Source: an uncultured Hungatella sp.
Lineage (GTDB): Bacteria; Bacillota; Clostridia; Lachnospirales; Lachnospiraceae
Length of the DNA stretch: 6,292 nt
Direction: 5' to 3'
Assembly: GCA_910586845.1 (NCBI GenBank)
Contig: CAJUJV010000014.1
Location: 43,917 to 50,208, forward strand
The position numbers and the translations under genes were made by a program. Position 1 is the first letter of the stretch, and every line of letters begins with the position of its first letter. Below, in pieces: positions 1-6,292 of the stretch. The notes beneath the pieces are model-generated. The model saw only the letters and a program-made list of their open reading frames with translations, ran no database searches and was not told where the DNA came from.

Positions 1-2814
1 CAGGTACCGGGACAGGTTGCCCATGGGCGTGCCTGCGAAGATACCCAGTCTGGCGCCGTTGGCCCTGTCGATGTAGTTCTCCTCCGGCCCGTATCCGTAG
101 TAGGTAAACCTGTCTGCATCGGACAGCAGGCGGAATCTCATGCCGAACAGCGGAAGGCCGGGCAGACCTTCTTTCCCGAAATAATGGGCCTTTACCCTGA
201 TCTTTCCGTCTCCGGTAACCTCATAGGTAACCTTTGTTTCCGTAGCCGGAACCACCTGAACCCCGTAAGTAAAGGTTACAGTCACTTTATCTGCTTCCTC
301 TGTCACTTCAATCTGAGTGTTGTTGTAGCGGCAGAACTGATCTGCTGACATCCACATGGAGCTTGCCACACTGAACCCGTTTCCTCTGTCATTATCCGTG
401 GTAGCACGCCAGTAGGTGGGCATGGGCGGTCTGGTGATCCATTCTTTTCCCTCATAGCGCAGAGACACGACGCCGCCGTCTGCCCTGGAAAACAGTACGG
501 AGAATCCTTCCCCTTTTACACCCAGATTCACATCGCCGTGTACCACTTTCATGGAATGCTGTCTGCCGTCATGGCCGCGGCTCTCAGTCTCTTTAAGGGA
601 GCAGACCTGTTCGCCGAACCCGGTCTCGTGTCCTTTTTCCGCCCAGAGTTTATCTTCTCCCAGCACTGCCGATATCTGGCACACATATTCTCCAGGCTGA
701 CCTGAAACCGACACGGGAACCGGCACCCTGACGGTCTCTCCGGGAGCCGCCCCGGCCCGGAACATGACTTCTTCCACTGTTTCCCCGTCTCTTAAGATCC
801 GACACACAAATTCCAGGTCATGGGTATCTACAAAAAGATTTTTGTTTTGTATAACCGCCTGGACTTCCATGGTTTTGTCCTCTTTCCACCGGACCTCGGG
901 AGTGATGGTCAGATTCTGATACAGAAACTTTACTTCCTGTGCTTTGGGAGACGGCTCCCTGGTGCCGTAGACGATCCCGTTGCCGCAGAAATTATAATCC
1001 GTGGGCCGGTCCGTAAAGTCTCCGCCATAACCCAGCACCTCCGTCCCATCCAGATCACGGCGGATCAGCGCCTGGTCTACATAATCCCAGATAAATCCGC
1101 CCTGATACATGGGATACCGGTCCTCCAGATCCGTATATTTTTTCATCCCTCCAAGAGAATTGCCCATGGCGTGGGAGTACTCACACAGGATAAAGGGCTT
1201 CTTCGGATCATTCTCCAGATACTTGACCACATCCTGGGGTTTGGTATACATCTGGCTCTCCATGTCGCTGATATCCTCGAACTCCCGGTTCCAGAAGACG
1301 CCCTCGTAGTGGACGATCCTGGACGGATCTCTGTCTCTGAAAAACCTGGACATGGCGGCGATATCCTCTCCCGCGTAAGCCTCGTTGCCGCAGGACCATA
1401 TGAGGACTGCCGGGTGGTTCTTGTCCCGCTCCAGCACGGACACTGCCCGGTCCACCACGCAGGCCTTCCACTGAGGCAGGCTGCCGGGGACATTCCAGGA
1501 AGGCTCGCAGACGCCCATCTTCTGCCAGGAACCATGGCTTTCCAGGTTGGCCTCATCGATCATGTACAGGCCGTACTGATCGCACAGCTCATACCATCTG
1601 GTCTGGTTGGGATAGTGGCAGGTGCCGACCGCATTGATATTGTGCTGCTTCATGAACCGGATATCCCACATCATATCTTCTTCCGTCACTGCCCGGCCTC
1701 TCCATACGTTGAACTCGTGGCGGTTGACTCCCTTAAAGATGATCCGTTTTCCGTTGATGCGCATGATCCCTTCTCTCAGTTCAAAATGCCGGAAGCCCAC
1801 GGTCTGAGGAATCACCTCCACGGTCTGTCCATCTTCATCCAGAAGAGTCAGGCACAACCGGTAAAGGGCCGGATCCTCTGCGGACCAGGGAGCTACCTCC
1901 AGGTTCTCCATGGTCAGTACCGTCATTCCGTCTTCTGATCCCTCCTGTTTTGTCTCTCCGGCCAGGGTCCCCTGACTGTCCGTCAGAACGGCTCTGACCC
2001 GCGCTGCCGGTCTGTCCAGAAATTCCAGTTCCAGCCGGAGCATTCCTTTCTTTCTGTCCCTGTTCCCCTGTCCGGCAGGTATGGGCTGTCCGTCTCCATC
2101 CGTCTCCAGATCCGCCTTTACAAACAGATCCCTCACATGGATCTTCGGGACCCCGTAGAGATATACCTCCCGGAAAATGCCGGAGAACCGGAAGAAATCC
2201 TGATCCTCGATCCAGCTGGCGCTGCTCCTTTTGTACACCTCCACTGCCAGCCGGTTGCCTCTGTCTCTCACCAGCCCGGTCAGTTCAAACTCTGCCGGAG
2301 TAAAGCCATCCTCGCTGTACCCTACAAATTCTCCGTTCAGCCATACATAGAACGCGGTCTCCACGCCCTGAAAAGATACAAAGACTCTCTTTCCGGCCAG
2401 TTCTTTTTTCAGGTCAAACTCTTTCACATAGCTGGCCACCGGATTGTATTCCCAGTCGATCCGGGGGGGACGAAGCTCGCTGTGGCCGTCCCATGGATAC
2501 ATGGTATTGATATACTGGCGCTTGTCATAGCCCTGAGTCTGGATGTGGCCCGGAACCTGAATCTCCTCCATGGTCTCCAGGTCATAGTCCTCCTTATAGA
2601 AATCAGCTTTCCTTGCAGCCGGACAGACCCCGTAGGCAAACTTCCATGTGCCGCTCAGAGACTGACGCAGCTCCATGGCCCCGCCGGCTGCCAGTCCCTC
2701 CTCCATGGACGCCTCATTCTCGTAGAACCTGTGGTCTGAATGGGCCCTTTCCCGGTTTACGGCAAAAACCTCCGGGTCCTCCAGCCATGTCAGTTCCGGT
2801 ATTTTGGTGTTCAT
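1..2814 (-). CDS. lacZ: GH2 beta-galactosidase, LacZ type (C-terminus cut by window edge)
   Basis: This frame is open from an ATG at 2814 to base 1, giving 938 residues without a stop. LacZ proteins of this type are about 1,020 residues, so roughly the last 90 are outside the window. It hydrolyses terminal beta-galactosides, probably in the cytoplasm since no signal peptide is visible. In order: N-terminal jelly-roll domain with EDQDFFRFSGIFR (Asp206, equivalent to E. coli Asp201); TIM barrel with GVNRHEF (His366), CHYPN (His400), DEANLESHG, acid/base Glu478 in CGNEA, nucleophile Glu545 in CEYSHAMGNS, and GGFIWDYVDQAL; then RATTDNDRG and GYGPEENYIDR of the C-terminal domain 5. The start is supported by an AAGGAGGA site. 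Residue 397 is Gly where E. coli has Arg388 (spacing to flanking histidines is unchanged), which is odd and may affect activity. Family assignment is firm; natural substrate is inferred and need not be lactose. Confidence 0.96.
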   Translation of the reverse strand, partial: MNTKIPELTWLEDPEVFAVNRERAHSDHRFYENEASMEEGLAAGGAMELRQSLSGTWKFAYGVCPAARKADFYKEDYDLETMEEIQVPGHIQTQGYDKRQYINTMYPWDGHSELRPPRIDWEYNPVASYVKEFDLKKELAGKRVFVSFQGVETAFYVWLNGEFVGYSEDGFTPAEFELTGLVRDRGNRLAVEVYKRSSASWIEDQDFFRFSGIFREVYLYGVPKIHVRDLFVKADLETDGDGQPIPAGQGNRDRKKGMLRLELEFLDRPAARVRAVLTDSQGTLAGETKQEGSEDGMTVLTMENLEVAPWSAEDPALYRLCLTLLDEDGQTVEVIPQTVGFRHFELREGIMRINGKRIIFKGVNRHEFNVWRGRAVTEEDMMWDIRFMKQHNINAVGTCHYPNQTRWYELCDQYGLYMIDEANLESHGSWQKMGVCEPSWNVPGSLPQWKACVVDRAVSVLERDKNHPAVLIWSCGNEAYAGEDIAAMSRFFRDRDPSRIVHYEGVFWNREFEDISDMESQMYTKPQDVVKYLENDPKKPFILCEYSHAMGNSLGGMKKYTDLEDRYPMYQGGFIWDYVDQALIRRDLDGTEVLGYGGDFTDRPTDYNFCGNGIVYGTREPSPKAQEVKFLYQNLTITPEVRWKEDKTMEVQAVIQNKNLFVDTHDLEFVCRILRDGETVEEVMFRAGAAPGETVRVPVPVSVSGQPGEYVCQISAVLGEDKLWAEKGHETGFGEQVCSLKETESRGHDGRQHSMKVVHGDVNLGVKGEGFSVLFSRADGGVVSLRYEGKEWITRPPMPTYWRATTDNDRGNGFSVASSMWMSADQFCRYNNTQIEVTEEADKVTVTFTYGVQVVPATETKVTYEVTGDGKIRVKAHYFGKEGLPGLPLFGMRFRLLSDADRFTYYGYGPEENYIDRANGARLGIFAGTPMGNLSRYL

Positions 2815-2837
2815 GTTGAATTCCTCCTTCTCCTCTT
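2815..2837 (-). promoter_or_regulatory. Ribosome binding site of lacZ
   Basis: On the minus strand, AAGAGGAGAAGGAGGAAT lies just before the lacZ ATG, with GGAGG about 8 nt from the start codon. This fixes 2814 as the start. The same 18 nt occur exactly before the GH88 gene at 5971-5988. Confidence 0.85.
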
Positions 2838-2871
2838 AAATAGACTTCCGGAATCTCAAAGCCCTGATTAG

Positions 2872-2900
2872 ATTATAAAAAACTTCCGGCAGAAAGTACA
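2872..2900 (-). promoter_or_regulatory. Probable sigma-A promoter of lacZ
   Basis: The minus strand has a perfect -10 box TATAAT at 2877-2872, preceded at a 17-nt spacing by TGTACT (2900-2895), a weak 3-of-6 match to TTGACA. The predicted transcript would start near 2865 and carry a leader of about 50 nt. The spacer holds an imperfect inverted repeat ACTTTC-TGCC-GGAAGT. An 8-nt direct repeat (ACTTCCGG on the plus strand at 2844-2851 and 2882-2889) flanks the -10 region and could be an operator pair. A weak -35 with possible operators would fit an activated or regulated promoter, but this is inference. Confidence 0.55.
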
Positions 2901-2924
2901 GATCCTTTTTAAGAAATACACCCT

Positions 2925-2991
2925 AAAAAATGCGCCTGCACGTACAGAAGACGGCCCTGACCGTATACCATATACAGACAGGACCGCCTTC
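2925..2991 (-). terminator. Long intergenic hairpin with downstream T-run (attenuator, partial terminator or mRNA-end stabiliser)
   Basis: Starting 36 nt after the DUF2264 stop codon, bases 2991-2947 fold into a hairpin of 13 bp, one T/T mismatch, 7 bp and a 3-nt loop. Seventeen pairs are Watson-Crick and three are G-U in the minus-strand RNA; the same three positions would be A-C mismatches in plus-strand RNA, so the structure suits the minus-strand transcript. A run of six T follows at 2930-2925, but 16 nt separate it from the stem, farther than in a standard intrinsic terminator. It could end or reduce transcription between the upstream genes and lacZ, or protect the 3' end of the upstream message. 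Confidence 0.5.
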
Positions 2992-3027
2992 ACAGAAATC
3001 CTCCGAGAGGGAGACATGTTCCCCCAT

Positions 3028-4734
3028 CTATTTCACGAATGTTCTTATGACGGTCTCCAGACGGATCTTCTCCCCTTTCCGGATACGATACGATACTGCC
3101 GGGATCGTTGTATTCGTGTACAGCACATTGGTGTTGGGGTCTGCCTCGATGATCATGCCTTTTGCCTCCGGGCCGTCTCCCTCCACCCGGCATCCCATGC
3201 TCTCATACCTTACCTCGGCCTGATTTTCATCTGCCTTCTGCTCATACCCCGGAGTAAATTTCTCCACCGAGTATCCGCAGTCATATGCGGTGCAGTCAAA
3301 ACTGCTTTCGATCTCATGGATCCTCCGGTGTCCCTCTTCCTCCGGTATCACCGTGGAGGTCACCAGGATCCCGGGGAATGGCTGCCAGGTGCTGACGACT
3401 CTGTCTTCTTTCACCTCACAGGACAGGCTTACCTTTCTGACAAATACATAGTCGTCTCCGTCGATGACAAAAGCAAGAGCGGAATCCGGTGCGTTTTCAT
3501 GAAGAACGATCTGGCTTCTTGCCACGGAAAATCCGAACCTGGTAGAGTATGCGAACTTGGAATACTTCTCCGGCACATGGCCGTGGCCGTATTTCTCGCA
3601 GACTCCTGCCGCGTAGGCAATCACATCTTTCCCCTGGCGATGCATGATCATGTCTGCCTGTTTCAGCGCTTTCACCCTGGAAAGTTCAGGCAGAGGCTCC
3701 CCTTTCACTGCCCAGAACTCATGGTCGTCAGGCATCGCCAGACAGAGAAGGCTCTTCATCCCCCAGTAGGGAGAACCTGGAGCATTATACCTCTCTGCCA
3801 TGATCAGGTTGGGGTATGCGTATCCGATGGTCAGCACCCCGTCTCTGTCATAGATCTTCTGACTGTCCCACCAGTTTAAATGGCGGGACAGAATCCCTTT
3901 CACCACTGCTGCCGGGATTCCTTTCAGGCCGGCGAACACATAGGCGGACCAGAAGGCAGCTTCCCCGAACCGGTAGGCCAGGCTCCGGCCGTAAGGCAGC
4001 GCCGACCCGTCTTCGTCGAACCGGTAGATGAAATCACGGGCAAAGAGCTCTGCCCTGTCTTTAAACTGCCTGCATCGCTCCGGTTCTTCCTTCTCCATGG
4101 CAGCCGCATACAGAAGCCCGTAATAATGCATGGCAAAAGAGATATAATAGTCCTTCTGGGCAGAACCGCCATCCCGATACCAGCCCTCTCCCAGATAATA
4201 GGATTCCACCTTCTTAAGGCCAGAATCCAGTTTCTCCTGGTCGTACCTGTATCCGTGCTTTCTCAGAGCCACGTTGACCAGGATCATGAAAAACTGCCAG
4301 TTGCAGTCCGGAATAATATATTGATTGATCCCGTAGAGCCAGTCCGCCAGATTCTGTTTGGCCTGAGAGCTTAAAGGCTCCCACACCTTCTCCGGAGCAA
4401 AGATCATGCCGCTGGCAATAGCCGCCATCTCCACAAATCTCTGATCATAATCCGTAAATCCACCCCAGTACTCCTCATGTCCCGGGTCGGTCCCGTTTGT
4501 CAGGCCTTTTACGTAGATCTCTTCAAACTTCTCATCCCGGCCGCCTCCTGCCCAGAAGGGAACCAGGGCCCAGAGAGGCCTGGAAAATGCCTCCATCTCG
4601 ATGCTCACCTGGGGATAGGTCACGCCGCTGTCCCCCAGATGGAGCCTGGCGCCGCCCTCACTGTACAAAGATGCCAGAGGGTCCAGGACCTTGTGCATCC
4701 ATTGCCTGAAATCCTCTTTCGTCTCCAGTCTCAT
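3028..4734 (-). CDS. DUF2264 family protein, possible cytoplasmic glycoside hydrolase
   Basis: Complete 568-residue protein, ATG at 4734, stop TAG. It matches the DUF2264 family by recall: WGGFTDYDQRF (90-100), PDCNWQFF (142-149), GEGWYRDGGSAQKDYY (182-197), GRSLAYRFGEAAFW (249-262), YAYPNLIMAERYNAPGSPYW (305-324) and MPDDHEFW (334-341). The first ~340 residues look like an alpha/alpha barrel rich in aromatics; the rest (about 395-568) is beta-rich, consistent with a C-terminal beta-sandwich, the layout of several polysaccharide lyases and hydrolases. No signal peptide is visible. Some DUF2264-like proteins are, as far as I recall, tied to CAZy family GH154 (beta-glucuronidases), which would fit the GH88 neighbour 30 nt upstream; this link is tentative. 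The catalytic residues cannot be named. Family call is confident, reaction is not. Confidence 0.88.
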   Translation of the reverse strand: MRLETKEDFRQWMHKVLDPLASLYSEGGARLHLGDSGVTYPQVSIEMEAFSRPLWALVPFWAGGGRDEKFEEIYVKGLTNGTDPGHEEYWGGFTDYDQRFVEMAAIASGMIFAPEKVWEPLSSQAKQNLADWLYGINQYIIPDCNWQFFMILVNVALRKHGYRYDQEKLDSGLKKVESYYLGEGWYRDGGSAQKDYYISFAMHYYGLLYAAAMEKEEPERCRQFKDRAELFARDFIYRFDEDGSALPYGRSLAYRFGEAAFWSAYVFAGLKGIPAAVVKGILSRHLNWWDSQKIYDRDGVLTIGYAYPNLIMAERYNAPGSPYWGMKSLLCLAMPDDHEFWAVKGEPLPELSRVKALKQADMIMHRQGKDVIAYAAGVCEKYGHGHVPEKYSKFAYSTRFGFSVARSQIVLHENAPDSALAFVIDGDDYVFVRKVSLSCEVKEDRVVSTWQPFPGILVTSTVIPEEEGHRRIHEIESSFDCTAYDCGYSVEKFTPGYEQKADENQAEVRYESMGCRVEGDGPEAKGMIIEADPNTNVLYTNTTIPAVSYRIRKGEKIRLETVIRTFVK

Positions 4735-4750
4735 TTCCTTCTCCTCCTCT
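4735..4750 (-). promoter_or_regulatory. Ribosome binding site of the DUF2264 gene
   Basis: The minus strand reads AGAGGAGGAGAAGGAA directly before the ATG at 4734, giving a GGAGG core about 8 nt upstream. It shares the 11-nt string GAGGAGAAGGA with the leaders of the GH88 and lacZ genes. It lies within the 30-nt gap after the GH88 stop, so no separate promoter is likely here. Confidence 0.75.
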
Positions 4751-4764
4751 CACGATTTCCTGCC

Positions 4765-5967
4765 CTACCAGTATGGATCCCACTTGCCGTAAAGTCTCCT
4801 CAGAGCTTCCATATAGAAATAATCCCCCCAGATATTACACTGATCCACGCCTTCGGGAGTACAGGTATTATAAGGCGATTTCTTGGAATAAGTGCTGTGG
4901 AGCACCAGTCCGTTGGACTCTTTCAGGGACTTTACCGCATAATTGTCCGCCACGGATTTCATGATCTTCGCCGCGATGCTTCTGTAATAGTCTCTGTCCT
5001 CCGGTTCCATGTGATCTGCCATCTCCAGCATCCCGCATGCGGCGATGGAGGCGGATGAAGAATCTCTGGGTTCCCCGGATCCTTCTCCAAACTCCAGATC
5101 CCAGTAAGGAACCAGGTCCGAAGGAAGATGTTCCAGAAAATATCCGGTCACATGTTTGAAATCTTCAATGTATTCTTTTCTTCCTGTATATCTGTAAGCC
5201 ACAGCCGTGCCGTAGACCCCCCACGCCTGGCCCCTGGCCCACGCGGAACCATCCCGGTAGCCCTGACAGGTAGCCCCGTGATCCGGTTCTCCCGTGTCCA
5301 TGTTCATGAAAAACGTATGCCAGGTAGAATAATCCTCTCTGATCACATTGGCAACGGCCGTATGGATATGCTTCTCCGCAATCTCTCTGTATTTTCCGTC
5401 TCCTGTCTCCTGAGATGCCCAGTAAAGCAGGGGGAGATTCAACAGACAGTCGATGATGAACCGGTAGTTCTCCGGCTCATCCATGGGCCCCCAGGCCTGA
5501 ATAAATTCTCCTACGGGGTGGAACCGGGTGATCAGCTGGTCAGCCGCCCTGATCGCCGCCTCCCTGCCTTTCCGGTTTCCCGTAAGCTTATACCCGGCCA
5601 CGCAGGACGGGGAGTAGAGAAATCCCATGTCGTGGTGATCCACTTCCTGTTTTCTGGTGATCCTGTCCAGAAAGCTGTCGATCTGGATCTCCCCGGCTCT
5701 CCTGAGAGCCCCCGCCTGATCATGTTTTCCCTGCTTCACGGCCCACTCCCAGGCAAGCCATATCTGGCCGGTCCAGAAGCCGGTAGTCCAGTTTACGTTT
5801 TCCGTGGGAGTATAGAAATTATCCTCGCTGAAGGCCCTCTTAAAGGAATGGGTAAACCGGGCCAGATTCTCCGTCACCTGCTCCAGAGCAAAGTCCATGG
5901 AGTTTCTGATCTCTTCTCCGGTGATCTCCGGTTTTTCTTTCAACAGTTCATAGATAGTCCTGCTCAT
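4765..5967 (-). CDS. GH88 unsaturated glucuronyl hydrolase
   Basis: Complete 400-residue protein, the usual length for family GH88. These enzymes act on the 4,5-unsaturated uronic acid that polysaccharide lyases leave at the non-reducing end of oligosaccharides, hydrating the double bond so that the sugar is released and rearranges to a keto acid. Visible motifs are VNWTTGFWTGQIWLAWE (57-73), DHHDMGFLYSPS (110-121) with Asp113, IIDCLLNLPLLYWA (171-184) with Asp173, WARGQAWG (243-250), DSSSASIAACGML (302-314) and WGDYFYMEALRR (380-391). Asp113 and Asp173 correspond to the two essential aspartates (Asp88 and Asp149) of the Bacillus GL1 enzyme. No signal peptide is visible, so it should be cytoplasmic. 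It starts 25 nt after the permease stop. The related GH105 family is less likely given the NWTTGFWTG and HDMGF motifs. The substrate (glycosaminoglycan, gum or other) cannot be decided here. Confidence 0.94.
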   Translation of the reverse strand: MSRTIYELLKEKPEITGEEIRNSMDFALEQVTENLARFTHSFKRAFSEDNFYTPTENVNWTTGFWTGQIWLAWEWAVKQGKHDQAGALRRAGEIQIDSFLDRITRKQEVDHHDMGFLYSPSCVAGYKLTGNRKGREAAIRAADQLITRFHPVGEFIQAWGPMDEPENYRFIIDCLLNLPLLYWASQETGDGKYREIAEKHIHTAVANVIREDYSTWHTFFMNMDTGEPDHGATCQGYRDGSAWARGQAWGVYGTAVAYRYTGRKEYIEDFKHVTGYFLEHLPSDLVPYWDLEFGEGSGEPRDSSSASIAACGMLEMADHMEPEDRDYYRSIAAKIMKSVADNYAVKSLKESNGLVLHSTYSKKSPYNTCTPEGVDQCNIWGDYFYMEALRRLYGKWDPYW

Positions 5968-5990
5968 CTGATTCCTCCTTCTCCTCTTCG
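5968..5990 (-). promoter_or_regulatory. Ribosome binding site of the GH88 gene
   Basis: The minus strand has AAGAGGAGAAGGAGGAAT at 5988-5971, with GGAGG 6 nt before the ATG at 5967, which supports that start. The 18 nt are identical to those before lacZ. Confidence 0.85.
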
Positions 5991-5992
5991 GC

Positions 5993-6292
5993 TTATCCCT
6001 TGACTCCCGTGGCCGCGATGCCTTCCACGAAATATTTCTGCAGGGACAAAAATACGATCAGGACCGGAATCAGGGACAGTACGGAAGCCGCCATGATCAG
6101 TCCGTACTCGGAAGAATACTGGCTGATAAACATCTTTAAGCCCAGCTGAATCGTCTTTTTCTGTTCGCTCTTTAAATAAATCAACGGTCCCAAATAGTCG
6201 TTCCACGTGTTGACAAACGTAAAAATCGTCAACGTGGAGAGCGCAGGCTGCGAGAGCGGCAGCATAATTTACGCATAAATCCTGTACTCGCT
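5993..6292 (-). CDS. Carbohydrate ABC transporter permease, MalG/LacG type, C-terminal part, with an in-frame stop
   Basis: This is the C-terminal part of a CUT1-family inner permease that carries oligosaccharides through the membrane. The 90 residues after a possible ATG at 6265 include IMLPLSQPAL (end of the EAA loop that contacts the ATPase), a membrane segment running through TFVNTWNDYLGPLIYL, a second one around YGLIMAASVLSLIPVLIVF, and the typical ending TGVKG before TAA at 5993-5995. Upstream of that ATG the same frame still reads family-like sequence (SEYRIYA, 6272-6292), but a TAA at 6269-6271 interrupts it where homologues usually carry a basic residue. So the ATG at 6265 is unlikely to be a real start: the gene is either broken by a nonsense change or affected by a sequence error. 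A whole protein is about 270-300 residues. Its place 25 nt before GH88 points to import of uronic-acid-containing oligosaccharides. Confidence 0.88.

Noticed and set aside
820..1938. Open frame of 372 codons on the plus strand
   Set aside because: It is antisense to lacZ, whose protein carries all the GH2 motifs. The plus-strand translation has no recognisable domain, and no promoter or ribosome site was seen for it.
2137..2739. Open frame of 200 codons on the plus strand
   Set aside because: Antisense to the N-terminal domain of lacZ; a product of the codon bias of the real gene.
2815..3027. CcpA catabolite-repression site in the gap before lacZ
   Set aside because: No acceptable match to the cre consensus was seen on either strand by eye.
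3016..3879. Open frame of 287 codons on the plus strand
   Set aside because: Antisense to the DUF2264 gene, with no coherent protein family. It begins in the gap after that gene's stop but has no convincing ribosome site.
4765..5967. GH105 unsaturated rhamnogalacturonyl hydrolase
   Set aside because: The NWTTGFWTG, DHHDMGF and IIDCLLN motifs fit GH88 better.
4477..6003. Plus-strand open frames of 193 and 291 codons (4477-5058 and 5128-6003)
   Set aside because: Both lie antisense to the GH88 and DUF2264 genes and lack family motifs.
5964..6206. 80-codon minus-strand frame overlapping the permease
   Set aside because: It is a different frame of the permease region; the permease frame has the membrane segments and the family ending.
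6263..6265. ATG as the true start of a 90-residue protein
   Set aside because: The frame upstream of it still codes family-like permease sequence, so the ATG is internal to the EAA-loop motif (IMLPLS).

Overview
All coding content lies on the minus strand, so transcription runs from the right edge to the left edge. In transcription order the window holds: the C-terminal end of a sugar ABC transporter permease of the MalG/LacG type (5993-6292, cut by the right edge and interrupted by an in-frame stop); a complete GH88 unsaturated glucuronyl hydrolase (4765-5967); a complete DUF2264-family protein (3028-4734); a 213-nt gap with a large hairpin and a likely promoter; and a GH2 beta-galactosidase of the LacZ type (1-2814, missing its C-terminus at the left edge). 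The plus strand carries several long open frames, but they are antisense shadows of these genes.

The organism looks like a gut-type Clostridia member of the Bacillota, perhaps Lachnospiraceae. This is inferred from strong purine-rich AGGAGG ribosome binding sites, CTG/GGC/ATC-rich codons at moderate GC, a TATAAT promoter, and protein sequences resembling Firmicutes versions of these families. Species cannot be named from this sequence.

The first three genes are tightly packed (gaps of 25 and 30 nt) and form an operon. None of the three enzymes has a visible signal peptide, so they should act in the cytoplasm on oligosaccharides brought in by the transporter. The likely logic is: the transporter imports short uronic-acid-containing oligosaccharides; GH88 removes the 4,5-unsaturated uronic acid left by a polysaccharide lyase; the DUF2264 protein acts on a further linkage, possibly a uronide; and LacZ removes beta-linked galactose. 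The polysaccharide itself and the lyase that would generate the ends are not visible here.

lacZ sits behind a long near-perfect hairpin and its own promoter-like sequence, so it may be expressed partly independently of the upstream genes. Two sequence anomalies deserve verification: a TAA inside the conserved EAA-loop region of the permease, and a glycine in LacZ where the family has an almost invariant active-site arginine (Arg388 in E. coli LacZ). The window contains no RNA gene, mobile element or CRISPR array that I can support.
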